DNA of 44,300 nt from an uncultured Bacilli bacterium (GCA_947624955.1 CANQMM010000006.1:1-44300); one strand, 5' to 3'; counted from the first letter of the stretch, positions 7,928 to 17,318 are shown. The notes: generated from the sequence alone by a model not told the origin. A program made the numbers and translations.

Positions 7928-9724
7928 ATGCAGTCAAATAAAATACGTAATTTTTCAATTATTGCTCATATTGACCATGGCAAAAGTACACTAGCTGATA
8001 GAATTCTCGAACTAACGGGAGCTATCGATGCACGGGAAATGAAAGAACAGCTTTTGGATAGCATGGACTTAGAAAGAGAAAGAGGCATTACGATTAAGTT
8101 AAATGCCGTGGCTTTAAAATATCAGTATCATAATGAAGAATATATTCTCCATCTAATCGATACGCCAGGACATGTCGATTTCTCTTACGAGGTAAGTAGG
8201 AGTTTAGCAGCTTGTGAAGGGGCAATATTAGTTGTGGATGCCGCTCAGGGAATCGAAGCACAGACACTTGCTAATCTCTATTTAGCTATGAGTAATGATT
8301 TAGTCATAATCCCGGTAATTAATAAAATAGATTTACCAAATGCCGATATCCCGAAAGTCAAAAAAGAATTATGTGAGGTATTAGGTTTTAAAGAAGAAGA
8401 TATACTTTTATGTAGTGGAAAAACAGGGGTCGGAGTTAAAGAACTACTAGATGCCGTAGTGGAAAGAATACCGGCACCGGAGGTAAAAAACAACCAAGAA
8501 ACGCGAGCGTTAATCTTCGATAGCAAGTTTGATGCTTACCGAGGAGTCGTAGCTCTAGTTAGAATATTTGATGGCAAGATCAAAGTTAAAGATAAGATTA
8601 AAATGATGGCTACAGGCGGAGAATTTGAGGTAACGGAGGTCGGAATTTGTACACCGAAAGAGGTTAAAAAGAACGAGTTATCTCCGGGGGAAGTCGGTTA
8701 TGTCTGTGCGGCGATTAAAGATATTAGCTTAGTCCACGTCGGGGACACAATTACTTTGAGTAATCGCCCGGCTGGAGAACCACTAGCAGGATATCAACCG
8801 ATGAAACCGATGGTATATTCGGGAATATTTCCAATTGAACCGAATAAATTTCCGGCGCTTAGAGAAGCTTTAGAAAAGTTAAAACTCAATGATGCGGCGC
8901 TAGCTTTTGAACCGGAGACATCGGATGCCTTAGGTTTTGGGTTTCGTTGTGGCTTTTTAGGATTACTCCATATGGACGTCATTATGACGCGGTTAGAAAG
9001 AGAATTTGACTTGGATATTATTGCGACGAGTCCAAGTGTTATCTATGAGGTGGAACTTACAAATGGCGAAGTTGTAATGATCGATTCACCAAATAAAATG
9101 CCTGATAGGGTAAGTATTAAAGAAATAAGAGAACCGTATATAAGAACGAATATCTTTGTTCCGAGTGAGTATATCGGACCGATTATGGAATTATGCCAAG
9201 ATAAAAGAGGCCAATATATCGGAATGGAGTATATTAATCCTACGCGAGTAAATATCCATTATGATATTCCCCTTGCGGAAATAGTGTATGACTTTTTTGA
9301 TAAATTAAAAAGTACTACTAAAGGATATGCTTCATTTGATTATGAGATCATTGGCTATAAAGCAAGTGATTTAGTAAAGATGGATATATTAATTAATGGC
9401 GAGGTGGTCGATGCGTTATCGTTAATCGTTCATAAAGATTTTGCTTATAACCGGGGAAAGAGCATTGTGGAGAATTTAAAAGAAATTATTCCAAGGCAAA
9501 TGTTTCAAGTACCAATTCAAGCGAGTATTGGCAGTAAAGTAATCGCCCGGGAAAATATCAGTGCAATGAAGAAAAACGTCTTAGCCAAATGTTATGGTGG
9601 CGATATATCCCGGAAACGAAAATTATTGGAAAAGCAAAAAGAAGGCAAAAAGAGAATGAAAATGGTTGGTAGTGTAGAGATACCCCAAGAAGCTTTTTTA
9701 GCAATATTAAAGGTAGATAAATAG
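7928..9724 (+). CDS. lepA: Elongation factor 4 (LepA), ribosomal back-translocase GTPase
   Basis: LepA is a translational GTPase that acts on stalled or pretranslocation ribosomes. The GTPase domain shows AHIDHGKST near residues 13-21, RGITIK (G2), DTPGHVDF (G3) and NKIDLP (G4). The LepA-specific C-terminal region is recognisable in the segment that ends the protein ([26 protein letters not shown]). At 598 residues it has full family length. GGGTGAG precedes the ATG, and an extended -10 promoter lies just upstream. In Bacillus hemW follows lepA; here an unknown gene lies between them. Confidence 0.98.
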   Translation: MQSNKIRNFSIIAHIDHGKSTLADRILELTGAIDAREMKEQLLDSMDLERERGITIKLNAVALKYQYHNEEYILHLIDTPGHVDFSYEVSRSLAACEGAILVVDAAQGIEAQTLANLYLAMSNDLVIIPVINKIDLPNADIPKVKKELCEVLGFKEEDILLCSGKTGVGVKELLDAVVERIPAPEVKNNQETRALIFDSKFDAYRGVVALVRIFDGKIKVKDKIKMMATGGEFEVTEVGICTPKEVKKNELSPGEVGYVCAAIKDISLVHVGDTITLSNRPAGEPLAGYQPMKPMVYSGIFPIEPNKFPALREALEKLKLNDAALAFEPETSDALGFGFRCGFLGLLHMDVIMTRLEREFDLDIIATSPSVIYEVELTNGEVVMIDSPNKMPDRVSIKEIREPYIRTNIFVPSEYIGPIMELCQDKRGQYIGMEYINPTRVNIHYDIPLAEIVYDFFDKLKSTTKGYASFDYEIIGYKASDLVKMDILINGEVVDALSLIVHKDFAYNRGKSIVENLKEIIPRQMFQVPIQASIGSKVIARENISAMKKNVLAKCYGGDISRKRKLLEKQKEGKKRMKMVGSVEIPQEAFLAILKVDK

Positions 9725-9734
9725 AGGTGTAATT

Positions 9735-10628
9735 ATGAATAAACTATCAATAATAGAATTAAGAGAAAAATTAATGGTTTTAATTAATGATGAAATGGTC
9801 AATGATTTACTCAATACATTAGATAATTGTATATTTAGAGGTGTCAATTGGACGAGAAAGTATGGCGGGCAACCTTGGTTACTAGCTTGTTTTGAAAATG
9901 ATACCATTAGATATGATGAAGAAACCGGAGTTTTGGAAGTTTTAAAAAAACATAAAGTTGCCGATAACCATTGGGAGTTGACCATCGATTCTTATAGTTT
10001 CTATGGCAATCTTAGTGTAAGTAGAAAAAGAACGAAAAGAACAGTTAAGGTAGATGGTAAAAACTACAAGGTCGACTCAACCCTAGAAATTACGGAAAAG
10101 AGTTTTAATAAAAACGGATTCCCATTTAATATTTGTAAAAAAGGACCGGTTAATTTCTCGAGTACATTATTTAAAGCCTTCGCTACGGATATTTTAGATT
10201 TTAGTTTAACGGAAAGAGAAGACTTGGCATTCTATCATTTAGATACTGATGCTGTGGTTAAGAATAAAGAAGAGCTAGCTGTTACTGGCGTACTTTTAAG
10301 TGATGGGGAAAAAGAAAAAACTTATATAGCGGTTTTACAATCCAAAACGGAAGATGGTCAAACGCAAACAGTAGCATATCCACTATTTTACGATGCCAAG
10401 AAACGGATCATTACCGAACCGCTAGCTAGAGAGCCATTATTTCATTTAAAAGGTTATACTTTTTGCAAAGTCGATGTATCTTCTTTAGGATTTTTAGGTC
10501 ACGATGAAGCTAGTTTAGATAAATTTTTAGGAGAAAGTTTAGCAAGTGCGGCCAATGAAGAAAGGGTAACTATAACTCATACGAATCCCAACTTAAAGCT
10601 AGCACCTAAAGATGGTAAGTATGAATAG
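9735..10628 (+). CDS. Uncharacterised protein between lepA and hemW
   Basis: I do not recognise this 297-residue protein. It has a GAGGTG ribosome binding site and starts ten bases after lepA, so it is in the same operon. There is no signal peptide or membrane helix. The N-terminus is helical (ELREKLMVLINDEMVNDLLNTLDN), followed by GVNWTRKYGGQPWLLACF. The remainder looks beta-rich, with alternating charged strands and several KTxxGxTxTxxYPLF-like strand-turn-strand segments. Its end overlaps hemW by 8 or 17 bases depending on the hemW start. The large insert in a conserved pair suggests a lineage-specific gene. Confidence 0.85.
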   Translation: MNKLSIIELREKLMVLINDEMVNDLLNTLDNCIFRGVNWTRKYGGQPWLLACFENDTIRYDEETGVLEVLKKHKVADNHWELTIDSYSFYGNLSVSRKRTKRTVKVDGKNYKVDSTLEITEKSFNKNGFPFNICKKGPVNFSSTLFKAFATDILDFSLTEREDLAFYHLDTDAVVKNKEELAVTGVLLSDGEKEKTYIAVLQSKTEDGQTQTVAYPLFYDAKKRIITEPLAREPLFHLKGYTFCKVDVSSLGFLGHDEASLDKFLGESLASAANEERVTITHTNPNLKLAPKDGKYE

Positions 10629-11700
10629 TGTGTATGTTCATATTCCTTTTTGTAATAGTATTTGTTCTTATTGTGACTTTTGTAAATTACTTTATGATGG
10701 GGGCTTTGTAACACAATATTTAAATGCTTTATTAAGAGAAATTAAATATCGTTATCGGGATGAAATCATCGATACTTTATATGTTGGTGGGGGAACTCCT
10801 AGTGCTTTGCAAATGAAAGAATTAAAATATCTCTTCGAAATATTAAAAACCATTAAGTTAGCTAAAGAGTACGAATTTACTTTTGAGTGTAATTTAAATG
10901 ATATTAATGAGGAATTATTACTTATTTTAAAAGCTAATGGGGTGAATAGGTTAAGTATCGGGATTGAATCTTTCGATGAAGATAAGTTAAATTTTATGGA
11001 TAGATGGCATACTTATGCGGAAGCTAAAAAAGCTATTAAGTTATGTCGCGATTTAGGTTTTGCCAATATCAATATCGATTTAATGTATGGCATACCGGGA
11101 GAAACATTAAAAGTCTTAAAAAAAGATTTAGAGCAAGTACTCAGTTTAGAACCGGAACATATTAGTACGTATTCTTTAATTATTGAAGATAATACCAAGA
11201 TAGGCATCGATAAAATGGTGCCGATTAGTGAAGATGAAGATGCCAAAATGTATGACTATATATGTAAAAAATTAAGTAAGAATTATGAACATTATGAGGT
11301 TAGTAACTTTGCGAAACCGGGTTATTACTCAAGGCACAATATGAAATATTGGAATAATGAAGAATATTATGGCTTTGGTTTAGGAGCAAGTGGCTATATC
11401 GATGGCGTAAGATACGAAAACACGCGAAGCTTGACAAATTATATTAAAGATAAATATGTTTTAAAAGAAGAGTTCTTAAGTAAGACAGATATTATGGATA
11501 ATGAAATAATGTTAGGATTTAGAAAACTAAAAGGTATTAACTTACAAGAATTCTATAATAAATACGAAATTAATTTACAAGAAGTTTATGATGTTAAACC
11601 CTTAATTAAAAATCACGATTTAATATATAAAGATGGTTATATCTATATTAATCCGGATAAAATCTACATAATGAATGAAATTTTAATAAAGTTATTATAG
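10612..11700 (+). CDS. hemW: HemW-like radical SAM protein (heme chaperone family)
   Basis: This is a radical SAM enzyme of the HemN/HemW family. The N-terminal VHIPFCNSICSYCDFCK provides the CX3CX2C cluster motif plus one further Cys. LYVGGGTPS is the family glycine motif, followed by RLSIGIESF and DLMYGIPGE. At 362 residues it matches HemW, the heme-binding chaperone, rather than the longer HemN oxidase. No other heme gene is visible in the window, so the role is uncertain. The start may be ATG 10612 or ATG 10621; neither has a strong ribosome binding site, and both overlap the preceding gene. Confidence 0.88.
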   Translation: MVSMNSVYVHIPFCNSICSYCDFCKLLYDGGFVTQYLNALLREIKYRYRDEIIDTLYVGGGTPSALQMKELKYLFEILKTIKLAKEYEFTFECNLNDINEELLLILKANGVNRLSIGIESFDEDKLNFMDRWHTYAEAKKAIKLCRDLGFANINIDLMYGIPGETLKVLKKDLEQVLSLEPEHISTYSLIIEDNTKIGIDKMVPISEDEDAKMYDYICKKLSKNYEHYEVSNFAKPGYYSRHNMKYWNNEEYYGFGLGASGYIDGVRYENTRSLTNYIKDKYVLKEEFLSKTDIMDNEIMLGFRKLKGINLQEFYNKYEINLQEVYDVKPLIKNHDLIYKDGYIYINPDKIYIMNEILIKLL

Positions 11701-11710
11701 TAGTAAAGCA

Positions 11711-11739
11711 TTGACAAATCTAGAAAATTTCTATATTAT
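11711..11739 (+). promoter_or_regulatory. SigmaA-type promoter of the flp pilin gene
   Basis: TTGACA at 11711-11716 and TATTAT at 11734-11739 are separated by exactly 17 bases. This is the best -35 box in the window and implies strong expression of the pilin gene. Confidence 0.85.
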
Positions 11740-11761
11740 TTAGATATAGTAGGTGGAGCTT

Positions 11762-11965
11762 ATGAAACATAAAAGTAGTGGACAGGCATTAGTCGAATAT
11801 GTCCTAATAATTGCCATAATTAGTGTAATTGCGATATCTTTAGTGAATTATTTTGGGGGTTATTTAAAAGATAGTATTACGAAAACTAGTTGTTCTTTAG
11901 TAGGGGAAGAATATGTTAAAGGTGATAAGCCAGGAGAAGGCTATTGCGAAAGTAAAGAAAATTAA
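11762..11965 (+). CDS. flp: Flp-type major pilin precursor
   Basis: This 67-residue class III prepilin has the leader MKHKSSG, a predicted cleavage before QALVEY, and a hydrophobic helix VLIIAIISVIAISLVNYF. The conserved Glu five residues after cleavage is present. A short C-terminal region has two Cys (TSCSLVG and GYCESKEN) that could form a disulfide, which is unusual for Flp pilins. ATG 11762 lies five bases after AGGTGG; the track start (GTG 11753) sits inside that site. A consensus promoter drives it separately from the rest of the locus, as expected for a highly expressed pilin. A T-rich run at about 11973-11984 may end the transcript. Confidence 0.88.
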   Translation: MKHKSSGQALVEYVLIIAIISVIAISLVNYFGGYLKDSITKTSCSLVGEEYVKGDKPGEGYCESKEN

Positions 11966-11983
11966 GGCATAGTCTTTTTTTCT

Positions 11984-12011
11984 TTGCATAAATAAATTAC
12001 TATGATAAAAT
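11984..12011 (+). promoter_or_regulatory. Probable promoter of the SH3-like gene
   Basis: TTGCAT at 11984-11989 and TAAAAT at 12006-12011 are separated by 16 bases. Both boxes are imperfect, but the position before the AAGGAG site is right. Confidence 0.5.
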
Positions 12012-12034
12012 TAAACAAGTAAGGAGTAATGGCT

Positions 12035-12667
12035 ATGAGATTAAGAAAAGGTGTGAAAGTTTTTTTAGTTATTGTAGTTTTAATAGTAGGTATTTTTATA
12101 TATTATAAAGTTGATCAAAAAAAATGGAAAATAGAGGTCATTAGTAAAGAAATTAATTATCGTTCTGATCACGATGCCAATTCCAACTTGATTGGAAAAG
12201 TGAGAAAAGGGAGTAAGTTTAAAGTTTTAGAAGTATATTTAGATGACCCTTATTTCATTTGGTATAAAGTAAAGAGAAATATGTCGACGGGTTGGATTGC
12301 TAGTGACCGTTATGATCCTTATGTTAAAGAAATCAATAGTCCAAATAGTGAAGTCAAAGAAGCAACCGTAGTCGATTATAATCCGCCGGTTTTAAGGTTT
12401 TTTGACGATGTTTATTATGTTAAAGATATCGAGAGTATTAATTATGACCATTTAGAGGTCACTGATGATTCTAGTTATCATTTAAGTCACGTGGTTTATT
12501 ATGAAGAACATCCGGAAGATACGGATATTCCGCAATATTGGATTCAGTATATTGCTGAAGATGAAGCCGGGAATAAAGCGAGTAAAATTCAAAAAATAGT
12601 ATTTGAAAATGAACCGGCACCAAATAAAGTTAAAAATTTCGATGAGATTAAAAATAGTAGACGATAG
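12035..12667 (+). CDS. Membrane-anchored SH3-like protein within the Tad locus
   Basis: The protein is about 210 residues. A short basic N-terminus is followed by one membrane helix (VFLVIVVLIVGIFIYY). Next is a bacterial SH3-like domain, about residues 30-100, with NYRSDHDANSNLIGKVRKGSKF and a TGWI ending typical of SH3b repeats. The last ~90 residues look like an Ig-like/beta-sandwich domain (NPPVLRFFDD ... YIAEDEAGNKAS). It is probably surface-exposed and may bind cell wall. ATG 12035, eight bases after AAGGAG, is preferred over ATG 12029, which is too close. It lies between flp and tadE-like genes but has its own promoter and a strong terminator. A link to pilus anchoring is inference. 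Confidence 0.8.
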   Translation: MRLRKGVKVFLVIVVLIVGIFIYYKVDQKKWKIEVISKEINYRSDHDANSNLIGKVRKGSKFKVLEVYLDDPYFIWYKVKRNMSTGWIASDRYDPYVKEINSPNSEVKEATVVDYNPPVLRFFDDVYYVKDIESINYDHLEVTDDSSYHLSHVVYYEEHPEDTDIPQYWIQYIAEDEAGNKASKIQKIVFENEPAPNKVKNFDEIKNSRR

Positions 12668-12680
12668 TCTACATTTTTAA
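12652..12680 (+). terminator. Intrinsic terminator after the SH3-like gene
   Basis: GTAGAC pairs perfectly with GTCTAC around a GATA loop, followed by ATTTTT. The stop codon of the gene lies inside the hairpin. Confidence 0.75.
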
Positions 12681-12709
12681 TTGTCTTAGAGTAATAACTG
12701 TGTTATAAT
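12681..12709 (+). promoter_or_regulatory. Promoter of the tadE-tadC operon
   Basis: TTGTCT at 12681-12686 and TATAAT at 12704-12709 are 17 bases apart, with a TGT extended -10 element directly before TATAAT. It lies just after a terminator and ahead of the tad assembly genes. Confidence 0.85.
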
Positions 12710-12737
12710 TTACTTTAGTATAGTAGGGGTGAAAAGG

Positions 12738-13088
12738 GTGAAAAGCAAAGGGCAAGCACTAGTAGAATTTGTGATTATTCTACCAATATTTTTACTTCTA
12801 TTATTAGGAGTTATCGATATTGGCAAAATCGTCTATTTTGGTAATGTTTTAGAACATCGGATGGATGATGTCGTTAAGATGTATGAAGATGATAAATCAT
12901 ACGAAGAAATCTTGCAGCAAGTAAGAAAAAATGATCAGTCTTTAGATTTAGAGATTGCCAATGATAACGATGAATTTATCGAGTTAGTTTTAATTAAAAA
13001 GATAGCGATTATCACACCCGGTTTAAATTTAATATTCGATGACCCGTATGAAATTGCCGTTAAGCGAGTGATCAGTTATGAAAAGTAA
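12738..13088 (+). CDS. TadE-like pseudopilin
   Basis: This 116-residue TadE-family minor pilin begins MKSKGQALVEF and continues with a hydrophobic helix (VIILPIFLLLLLGVIDIG). It shares the K..GQALVE signal with Flp, so the same prepilin peptidase probably processes it. The rest is a short, acidic extracellular part. The preferred start is GTG 12738, eight bases after AGGGG; the upstream GTG 12729 overlaps that site. It overlaps the next gene by 11 bases, indicating coupling. It is the first gene of the assembly operon after an extended -10 promoter. Confidence 0.85.
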   Translation: MKSKGQALVEFVIILPIFLLLLLGVIDIGKIVYFGNVLEHRMDDVVKMYEDDKSYEEILQQVRKNDQSLDLEIANDNDEFIELVLIKKIAIITPGLNLIFDDPYEIAVKRVISYEK

Positions 13089-13431
13089 AGGACAAACCCT
13101 AGTGATGTTCGTAATACTTATTCCCTTAATTATAATGCTAGCGGCTTTAATTGTGGATACCGGCTTAATGTATAAGGAAACGGCAAGATTAAAAGGGGTT
13201 ACAAAAGAAGCGATAAAAAGTAGCGAAAATATCCTAGAAGTTAAAGAAATTTATGAAGAAAATGATATAGACACCGATAATTTAGAGGTTGAATTTAATG
13301 AGGGAGTAAGGATTAAAAATAATTATGAAATAGATAGTATCTTTGGGGAAATCGTCGGAATTAAGACTTATAAGATTAAAGTTAATATGTATGGACATTT
13401 AGATAACGGGGAATGGAAATTTGAAGAATAG
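13078..13431 (+). CDS. TadE/TadG-like pseudopilin
   Basis: This 117-residue protein begins MKSKGQTLVMF followed by a hydrophobic helix (VILIPLIIMLAALIVDTGLMY). The VDTG motif after the helix is typical of TadG-like N-terminal regions. It keeps the GQ.LV processing signal but has Met where the conserved Glu of pilins stands, so assembly behaviour may differ. It is far shorter than classical TadG and lacks the von Willebrand factor A domain. It overlaps the preceding pseudopilin gene by 11 bases and is followed nine bases later by the TadZ gene. Confidence 0.82.
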   Translation: MKSKGQTLVMFVILIPLIIMLAALIVDTGLMYKETARLKGVTKEAIKSSENILEVKEIYEENDIDTDNLEVEFNEGVRIKNNYEIDSIFGEIVGIKTYKIKVNMYGHLDNGEWKFEE

Positions 13432-13440
13432 AGGGATTGT

Positions 13441-14208
13441 ATGACTAGTAGAAAGGGTAAAACGGTATGCATAAGTAGTGCTAAAGGTGGCGTAGGAAAA
13501 ACGATTACGACCATTAATTTAGCCGGGACTTTTGAATTATTAGGGAAAAAAGTTTTAATCGTTGATTTAGATTTATTTGGTGGTGGAGTTGGCGTTGCAC
13601 TTAACACGCCATATACTAAAAGTATCTATACACTTATCGATGATATTAATAACAATCGTTATCGCGAATTTAAAGATTATATAGTTAAATACGATGAATT
13701 TATCGATATTTTACCTAGTCCGAAAGATCCAAGACAAGCAAATAAAATAGAAGCTAAGTACTTAGATTTAATCCTCGACAGAGCAAGTAATTTCTATGAT
13801 GTCGTCTTAATTGATACAAATCATATTTTAAATGAAATAAATGTCTTAATAATGGATAAAGTTGATGAAATATTATTCTTAGTTACGAATGATCCTCTAG
13901 ATTTAAAAAATTTAAAATCGATAATTAGTATCTTTAGAGATATTGGCTTAGATAAATATAAAGTTTTATTAAATAATAGTAAAGATCCATTTAAAAATTA
14001 TTTTACGTTATACGATATTAAGAATATTTTAAAGACCAATATCGATTATAGTCTATCTAAGGGAATGTTTATAAAAAATATCGATGTTTATTTAATGAAT
14101 GGGAAAATATTAACTTTGGATGAAAAATTCCCAAGAGCATATACCAAAGATTATTCTACCTTTATGACGATGGCAGCAGATGTTTTAGATGAAGGAGGGA
14201 ATAAATAA
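13441..14208 (+). CDS. tadZ: TadZ/CpaE-like MinD/ParA-family ATPase
   Basis: This is a deviant Walker A ATPase of 255 residues. The motif KGGVGKTITTINLA lies near residues 15-28, and the Walker A' segment LIVDLDLFGGG follows, with VVLIDTNHIL as Walker B. CpaE/TadZ proteins position the Tad pilus machine in the cell. The usual N-terminal receiver-like domain of CpaE is absent. The stop codon overlaps the next ATG by one base (TAATG). Its place directly before the secretion ATPase gene fixes the assignment to the Tad system rather than to chromosome partitioning. Confidence 0.88.
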   Translation: MTSRKGKTVCISSAKGGVGKTITTINLAGTFELLGKKVLIVDLDLFGGGVGVALNTPYTKSIYTLIDDINNNRYREFKDYIVKYDEFIDILPSPKDPRQANKIEAKYLDLILDRASNFYDVVLIDTNHILNEINVLIMDKVDEILFLVTNDPLDLKNLKSIISIFRDIGLDKYKVLLNNSKDPFKNYFTLYDIKNILKTNIDYSLSKGMFIKNIDVYLMNGKILTLDEKFPRAYTKDYSTFMTMAADVLDEGGNK

Positions 14209-15587
14209 TGAGTAAACCAAGTTTAGTTGATGCTTTTGAAATTAAAAGAAATACAAAAGAGATAAAAAATGTTACCGATTATGATATATTTCCCGATAAA
14301 AAATTACTCGATACTTTAAGAACGAGGATAGTCGAGAATTTAATTGATAAGGAAATGCCGAAAGATAAATTACTTAATGAATTTATCAATGATGAAATCG
14401 ATGCGACGATTGAAGGGTATGACTTAAGTAATTTAGAGAGAAGTCATTTATATAATTTAATCGATAATGAAATTAATGGGTATGGACCAATTACTGAGTT
14501 ATTAGAAGATAAAAATATTACAGAAATAATGGTTAATGGACCAAGTGAAATATATATCGAGATAGATGGACAGTTACTAAAAGATGATAGTGTTTCTTTT
14601 ATTAACGATGAACATATTATTAGAACAATTCAAAGACTTATTCAACCTTTAGGAAGAACTATTGATGCAACTAACCCAATGGTCGATTCAAGACTAGCTG
14701 ATGGTTCAAGAATTAATGCGGTTATACCTCCTTTGAGTACTAAAGGACCGGTAATTACTATCCGAAAATTTAAAGAAACGATGACTAGTGTCGATGATTT
14801 AATTAGAATAGGTAGTTGTACTCCTTATATGGCGAGATTTTTGGAAGCCGCAGTTATGGGTAAATTAAATATCATTGTATGTGGTGGTACTGGTAGTGGT
14901 AAAACAACTTTATTAAATATCTTGAGTAGTTTTATTGGTGAACACGAAAGAATTATCACCATTGAAGATGCAGCAGAGTTAAGATTAAACCAACAACACG
15001 TTATTTCCCTAGAAACGCGAACAGTCAATTATGAAAGTGAAGGGGAGATAACGATTAGAGATTTAGTAATCAATTCATTAAGAATGCGTCCTGATAGAAT
15101 TATCGTCGGGGAGGTAAGAGGTAAAGAAGCATTCGATATGTTACAGGCGATGAATACCGGGCATGATGGCTCGTTAACAACACTCCACGCTAATGGACCG
15201 GTTGATGCTTTAAATAGATTAGAGACGATGGTCTTAATGAGTGGGTTAGATATTCCAATTAAGGCAGTTAGAGAATACATCGATAATGCCATTGACTTAG
15301 TTGTCAATATCGATAGAATGAGTGATGGTAAAAGAAAGATTACAAGTATCTGCGAATTAGTAGGAATTAAGGATGGTAATTTACAGTTAAAAGAGATCTT
15401 TGCTTTTAAATTAAATGGGGTAACGAGTAATGGCGAGGTCGACGGGGAATATATTTTATATAATTATATTCCTAAAGTATATAAGAAGATTAAAGCAAGA
15501 GGAATTACAACTGTTGATGATATATTTGAAAATTTGAAAGAAGAAAAACAGATAGAGGGGTTACCGGTTTTAAAGAATAGTGATTAG
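14208..15587 (+). CDS. tadA: Tad pilus secretion ATPase TadA/CpaF
   Basis: This 459-residue GspE/VirB11-type hexameric ATPase powers pilus assembly. The N-terminal domain includes YGPITELLEDKNITEIMVNGPSEIYIE-like sequence typical of CpaF. The Walker A GGTGSGKTT is near residue 225. Walker B follows in RMRPDRIIVGEVRG, with the Asp box in TIEDAAEL. TTLHANGP is the His box. The length matches the family. It is coupled to tadZ by TAATG and followed eleven bases later by tadB behind a perfect AGGAGGTGA site. Confidence 0.95.
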   Translation: MSKPSLVDAFEIKRNTKEIKNVTDYDIFPDKKLLDTLRTRIVENLIDKEMPKDKLLNEFINDEIDATIEGYDLSNLERSHLYNLIDNEINGYGPITELLEDKNITEIMVNGPSEIYIEIDGQLLKDDSVSFINDEHIIRTIQRLIQPLGRTIDATNPMVDSRLADGSRINAVIPPLSTKGPVITIRKFKETMTSVDDLIRIGSCTPYMARFLEAAVMGKLNIIVCGGTGSGKTTLLNILSSFIGEHERIITIEDAAELRLNQQHVISLETRTVNYESEGEITIRDLVINSLRMRPDRIIVGEVRGKEAFDMLQAMNTGHDGSLTTLHANGPVDALNRLETMVLMSGLDIPIKAVREYIDNAIDLVVNIDRMSDGKRKITSICELVGIKDGNLQLKEIFAFKLNGVTSNGEVDGEYILYNYIPKVYKKIKARGITTVDDIFENLKEEKQIEGLPVLKNSD

Positions 15588-15598
15588 GAGGTGATACT

Positions 15599-16609
15599 AT
15601 GCCAGAAGGATTTGTTTTAGAGATATTTATCGTGCAAGTTTTAACTATTTTAGTTTTATTAATCTTAATTATTTGGTTACTTATGAATACGAAAAGTATC
15701 AAAAAAGAAAAAAGAATTAGTGAATTTGCCTTAGTAGCTTTAAAAGATAATGAAAAGTCTTTCTTTGAAAAGATGGAAGATTTATTATGGAAAATAATTA
15801 CTGGTATAGGGAACTTACTTAATAAGTCAACACTCCTTAGGAATTATGCAATGCGTTATGAAAGACATATTACCTATGAAGAAAGAAATAATAGAAGATG
15901 TATCGATTATGTAGCCATTAAGTTTTTAGTGGGATTTTGTTTAGTAGGATTACACGTCTTAACGGTAATGTTTCAATATGTTAAAGTTAGTTATGTGGGA
16001 TTTTTAGTAACTTTTTTAGTCGGATTTATGATACCGGATATTGTTTTAGCTATTTCTTTTGCCAAGAAAAGAGCTAGAGTAGAAGAAGATTTATTAAAAG
16101 CCATCATTATTATGAATAACGCTTTTAAATCCGGGAGAAATATTATGCAAGCTATCGAAATAGTTAAAACGGAATTGGATGGACCAATTAGTGATGAATT
16201 TTCCAAAATATATATGGATATTACTTATGGGTTAAGTTTGGAAGTAGTCTTTGGGAGATTTTATGATAGAGTTCAACTAGATGATGCTAAATATATTACC
16301 TCTTCCCTTACTTTACTTAATAGAACCGGGGGAAATATCGTCAAAGTATTTGCTTCGATTGAGAAATCTTTTTACAATAAAAAGAAGTTAAAAAATGAAT
16401 TAAAGAGTATGACAGCGTCATCGTTATTTGTCTTTCGGGTTTTAGTCTTTTTACCTTTTGTCTTTGCTTTAGTGATCTTTGCCCTTAATCCAAGTTATTT
16501 TAAACCGTTATTTACAACGGGGATGGGAGCAGTAATATTTGCGTTAATTGTCTTAATTTTCATTTTATATATTGTGGTAATTAGGAAAGTATTGAGGATT
16601 GATATATAA
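15599..16609 (+). CDS. tadB: Tad pilus inner-membrane platform protein TadB
   Basis: This 336-residue protein has an N-terminal membrane helix (VQVLTILVLLILIIWLLM) and a second pair of helices near residues 105-155. A GspF/T2SF cytoplasmic domain follows (KAIIIMNNAFKSGRNIMQAIEIV), and two C-terminal helices close it. TadB and TadC together form the membrane platform for the TadA ATPase. The ribosome binding site is near perfect. The stop overlaps the tadC start as TAATG. Confidence 0.92.
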   Translation: MPEGFVLEIFIVQVLTILVLLILIIWLLMNTKSIKKEKRISEFALVALKDNEKSFFEKMEDLLWKIITGIGNLLNKSTLLRNYAMRYERHITYEERNNRRCIDYVAIKFLVGFCLVGLHVLTVMFQYVKVSYVGFLVTFLVGFMIPDIVLAISFAKKRARVEEDLLKAIIIMNNAFKSGRNIMQAIEIVKTELDGPISDEFSKIYMDITYGLSLEVVFGRFYDRVQLDDAKYITSSLTLLNRTGGNIVKVFASIEKSFYNKKKLKNELKSMTASSLFVFRVLVFLPFVFALVIFALNPSYFKPLFTTGMGAVIFALIVLIFILYIVVIRKVLRIDI

Positions 16610-17313
16610 TGAAAAAATCAAATAGTTTAGTTAGAAAAATTTATCAAGAAAAGACAATTAATAAGATAGATGCTAAAGTTAAGAAACTAGGAGTTTACTA
16701 TAATTATGATGTCATAGATCTTTTAAATAAGCGATTATTACTAACTTTATTGTTATTCATCTTAGTATTAGTCTTAAATAAGAATGGTTATCTATTAGCA
16801 CCAATAATTAGTATTATATTTTATTTCGGGAGTGAATATTTCTTTTTAGATTATCGGATTAAAAAGAGAGTCAAGAAACTAGATGATGAGGGGTTATTCT
16901 TCTTCGAGGTCTTAGCCTTAACTTTAGAAAGTGGGAGAAATCTCAAAGGGGCTTTAGATATGACTTGCGATAATATCGATAGTGAATTATCTAGTGAGTT
17001 TAAAAAGACTTTAGCCGAAATAAGATTAGGGAAAAGTATGAGTGAAGCCCTAAAAGATATGAAAACGCGCATTCCTAGTGAAACGATTAATAATGTCATT
17101 TTAAATATTACGCAATCTTCGATATTTGGGAATAATATCATCGAGTCAATATATAATCAGGTCGATTATTTAAGAGAGAAGCAATTACTTGAGGTGAAAA
17201 GCGAGATAGGGAAAATGCCTGTCAAAATAAGTGTTATCAGCGTTATATTTTTTATACCGTTAATGTTACTCTTAATTTTAGGACCGGTTTTAGTTAATTT
17301 CTTTTTAGGATAA
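16609..17313 (+). CDS. tadC: Tad pilus inner-membrane platform protein TadC
   Basis: This 234-residue GspF-family protein has membrane helices near residues 45-85 (LLLTLLLFILVLVLNKNGYL and following) and a C-terminal pair (VSVIFFIPLMLLLILGPVLVNFF). The T2SF domain lies between them (FFFEVLALTLESGRNLKGALDM). It is shorter than typical TadC (~300) but keeps the domain order. It is coupled to tadB. A strong terminator follows, so the operon ends here without a prepilin peptidase or secretin gene. Confidence 0.9.
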   Translation: MKKSNSLVRKIYQEKTINKIDAKVKKLGVYYNYDVIDLLNKRLLLTLLLFILVLVLNKNGYLLAPIISIIFYFGSEYFFLDYRIKKRVKKLDDEGLFFFEVLALTLESGRNLKGALDMTCDNIDSELSSEFKKTLAEIRLGKSMSEALKDMKTRIPSETINNVILNITQSSIFGNNIIESIYNQVDYLREKQLLEVKSEIGKMPVKISVISVIFFIPLMLLLILGPVLVNFFLG

Positions 17314-17318
17314 TTTAG

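Noticed and set aside
9707-9985. Minus-strand ORF of 92 codons across the lepA/unknown-gene junction
   Set aside because: It overlaps the end of lepA and the next gene, and its composition is typical of antisense of AT-rich coding DNA.
11950-11989. Terminator after flp (AAAGAAAA...TTTTCTTT)
   Set aside because: It is only A-T pairs with a long loop; the T-run is real but the hairpin is doubtful.
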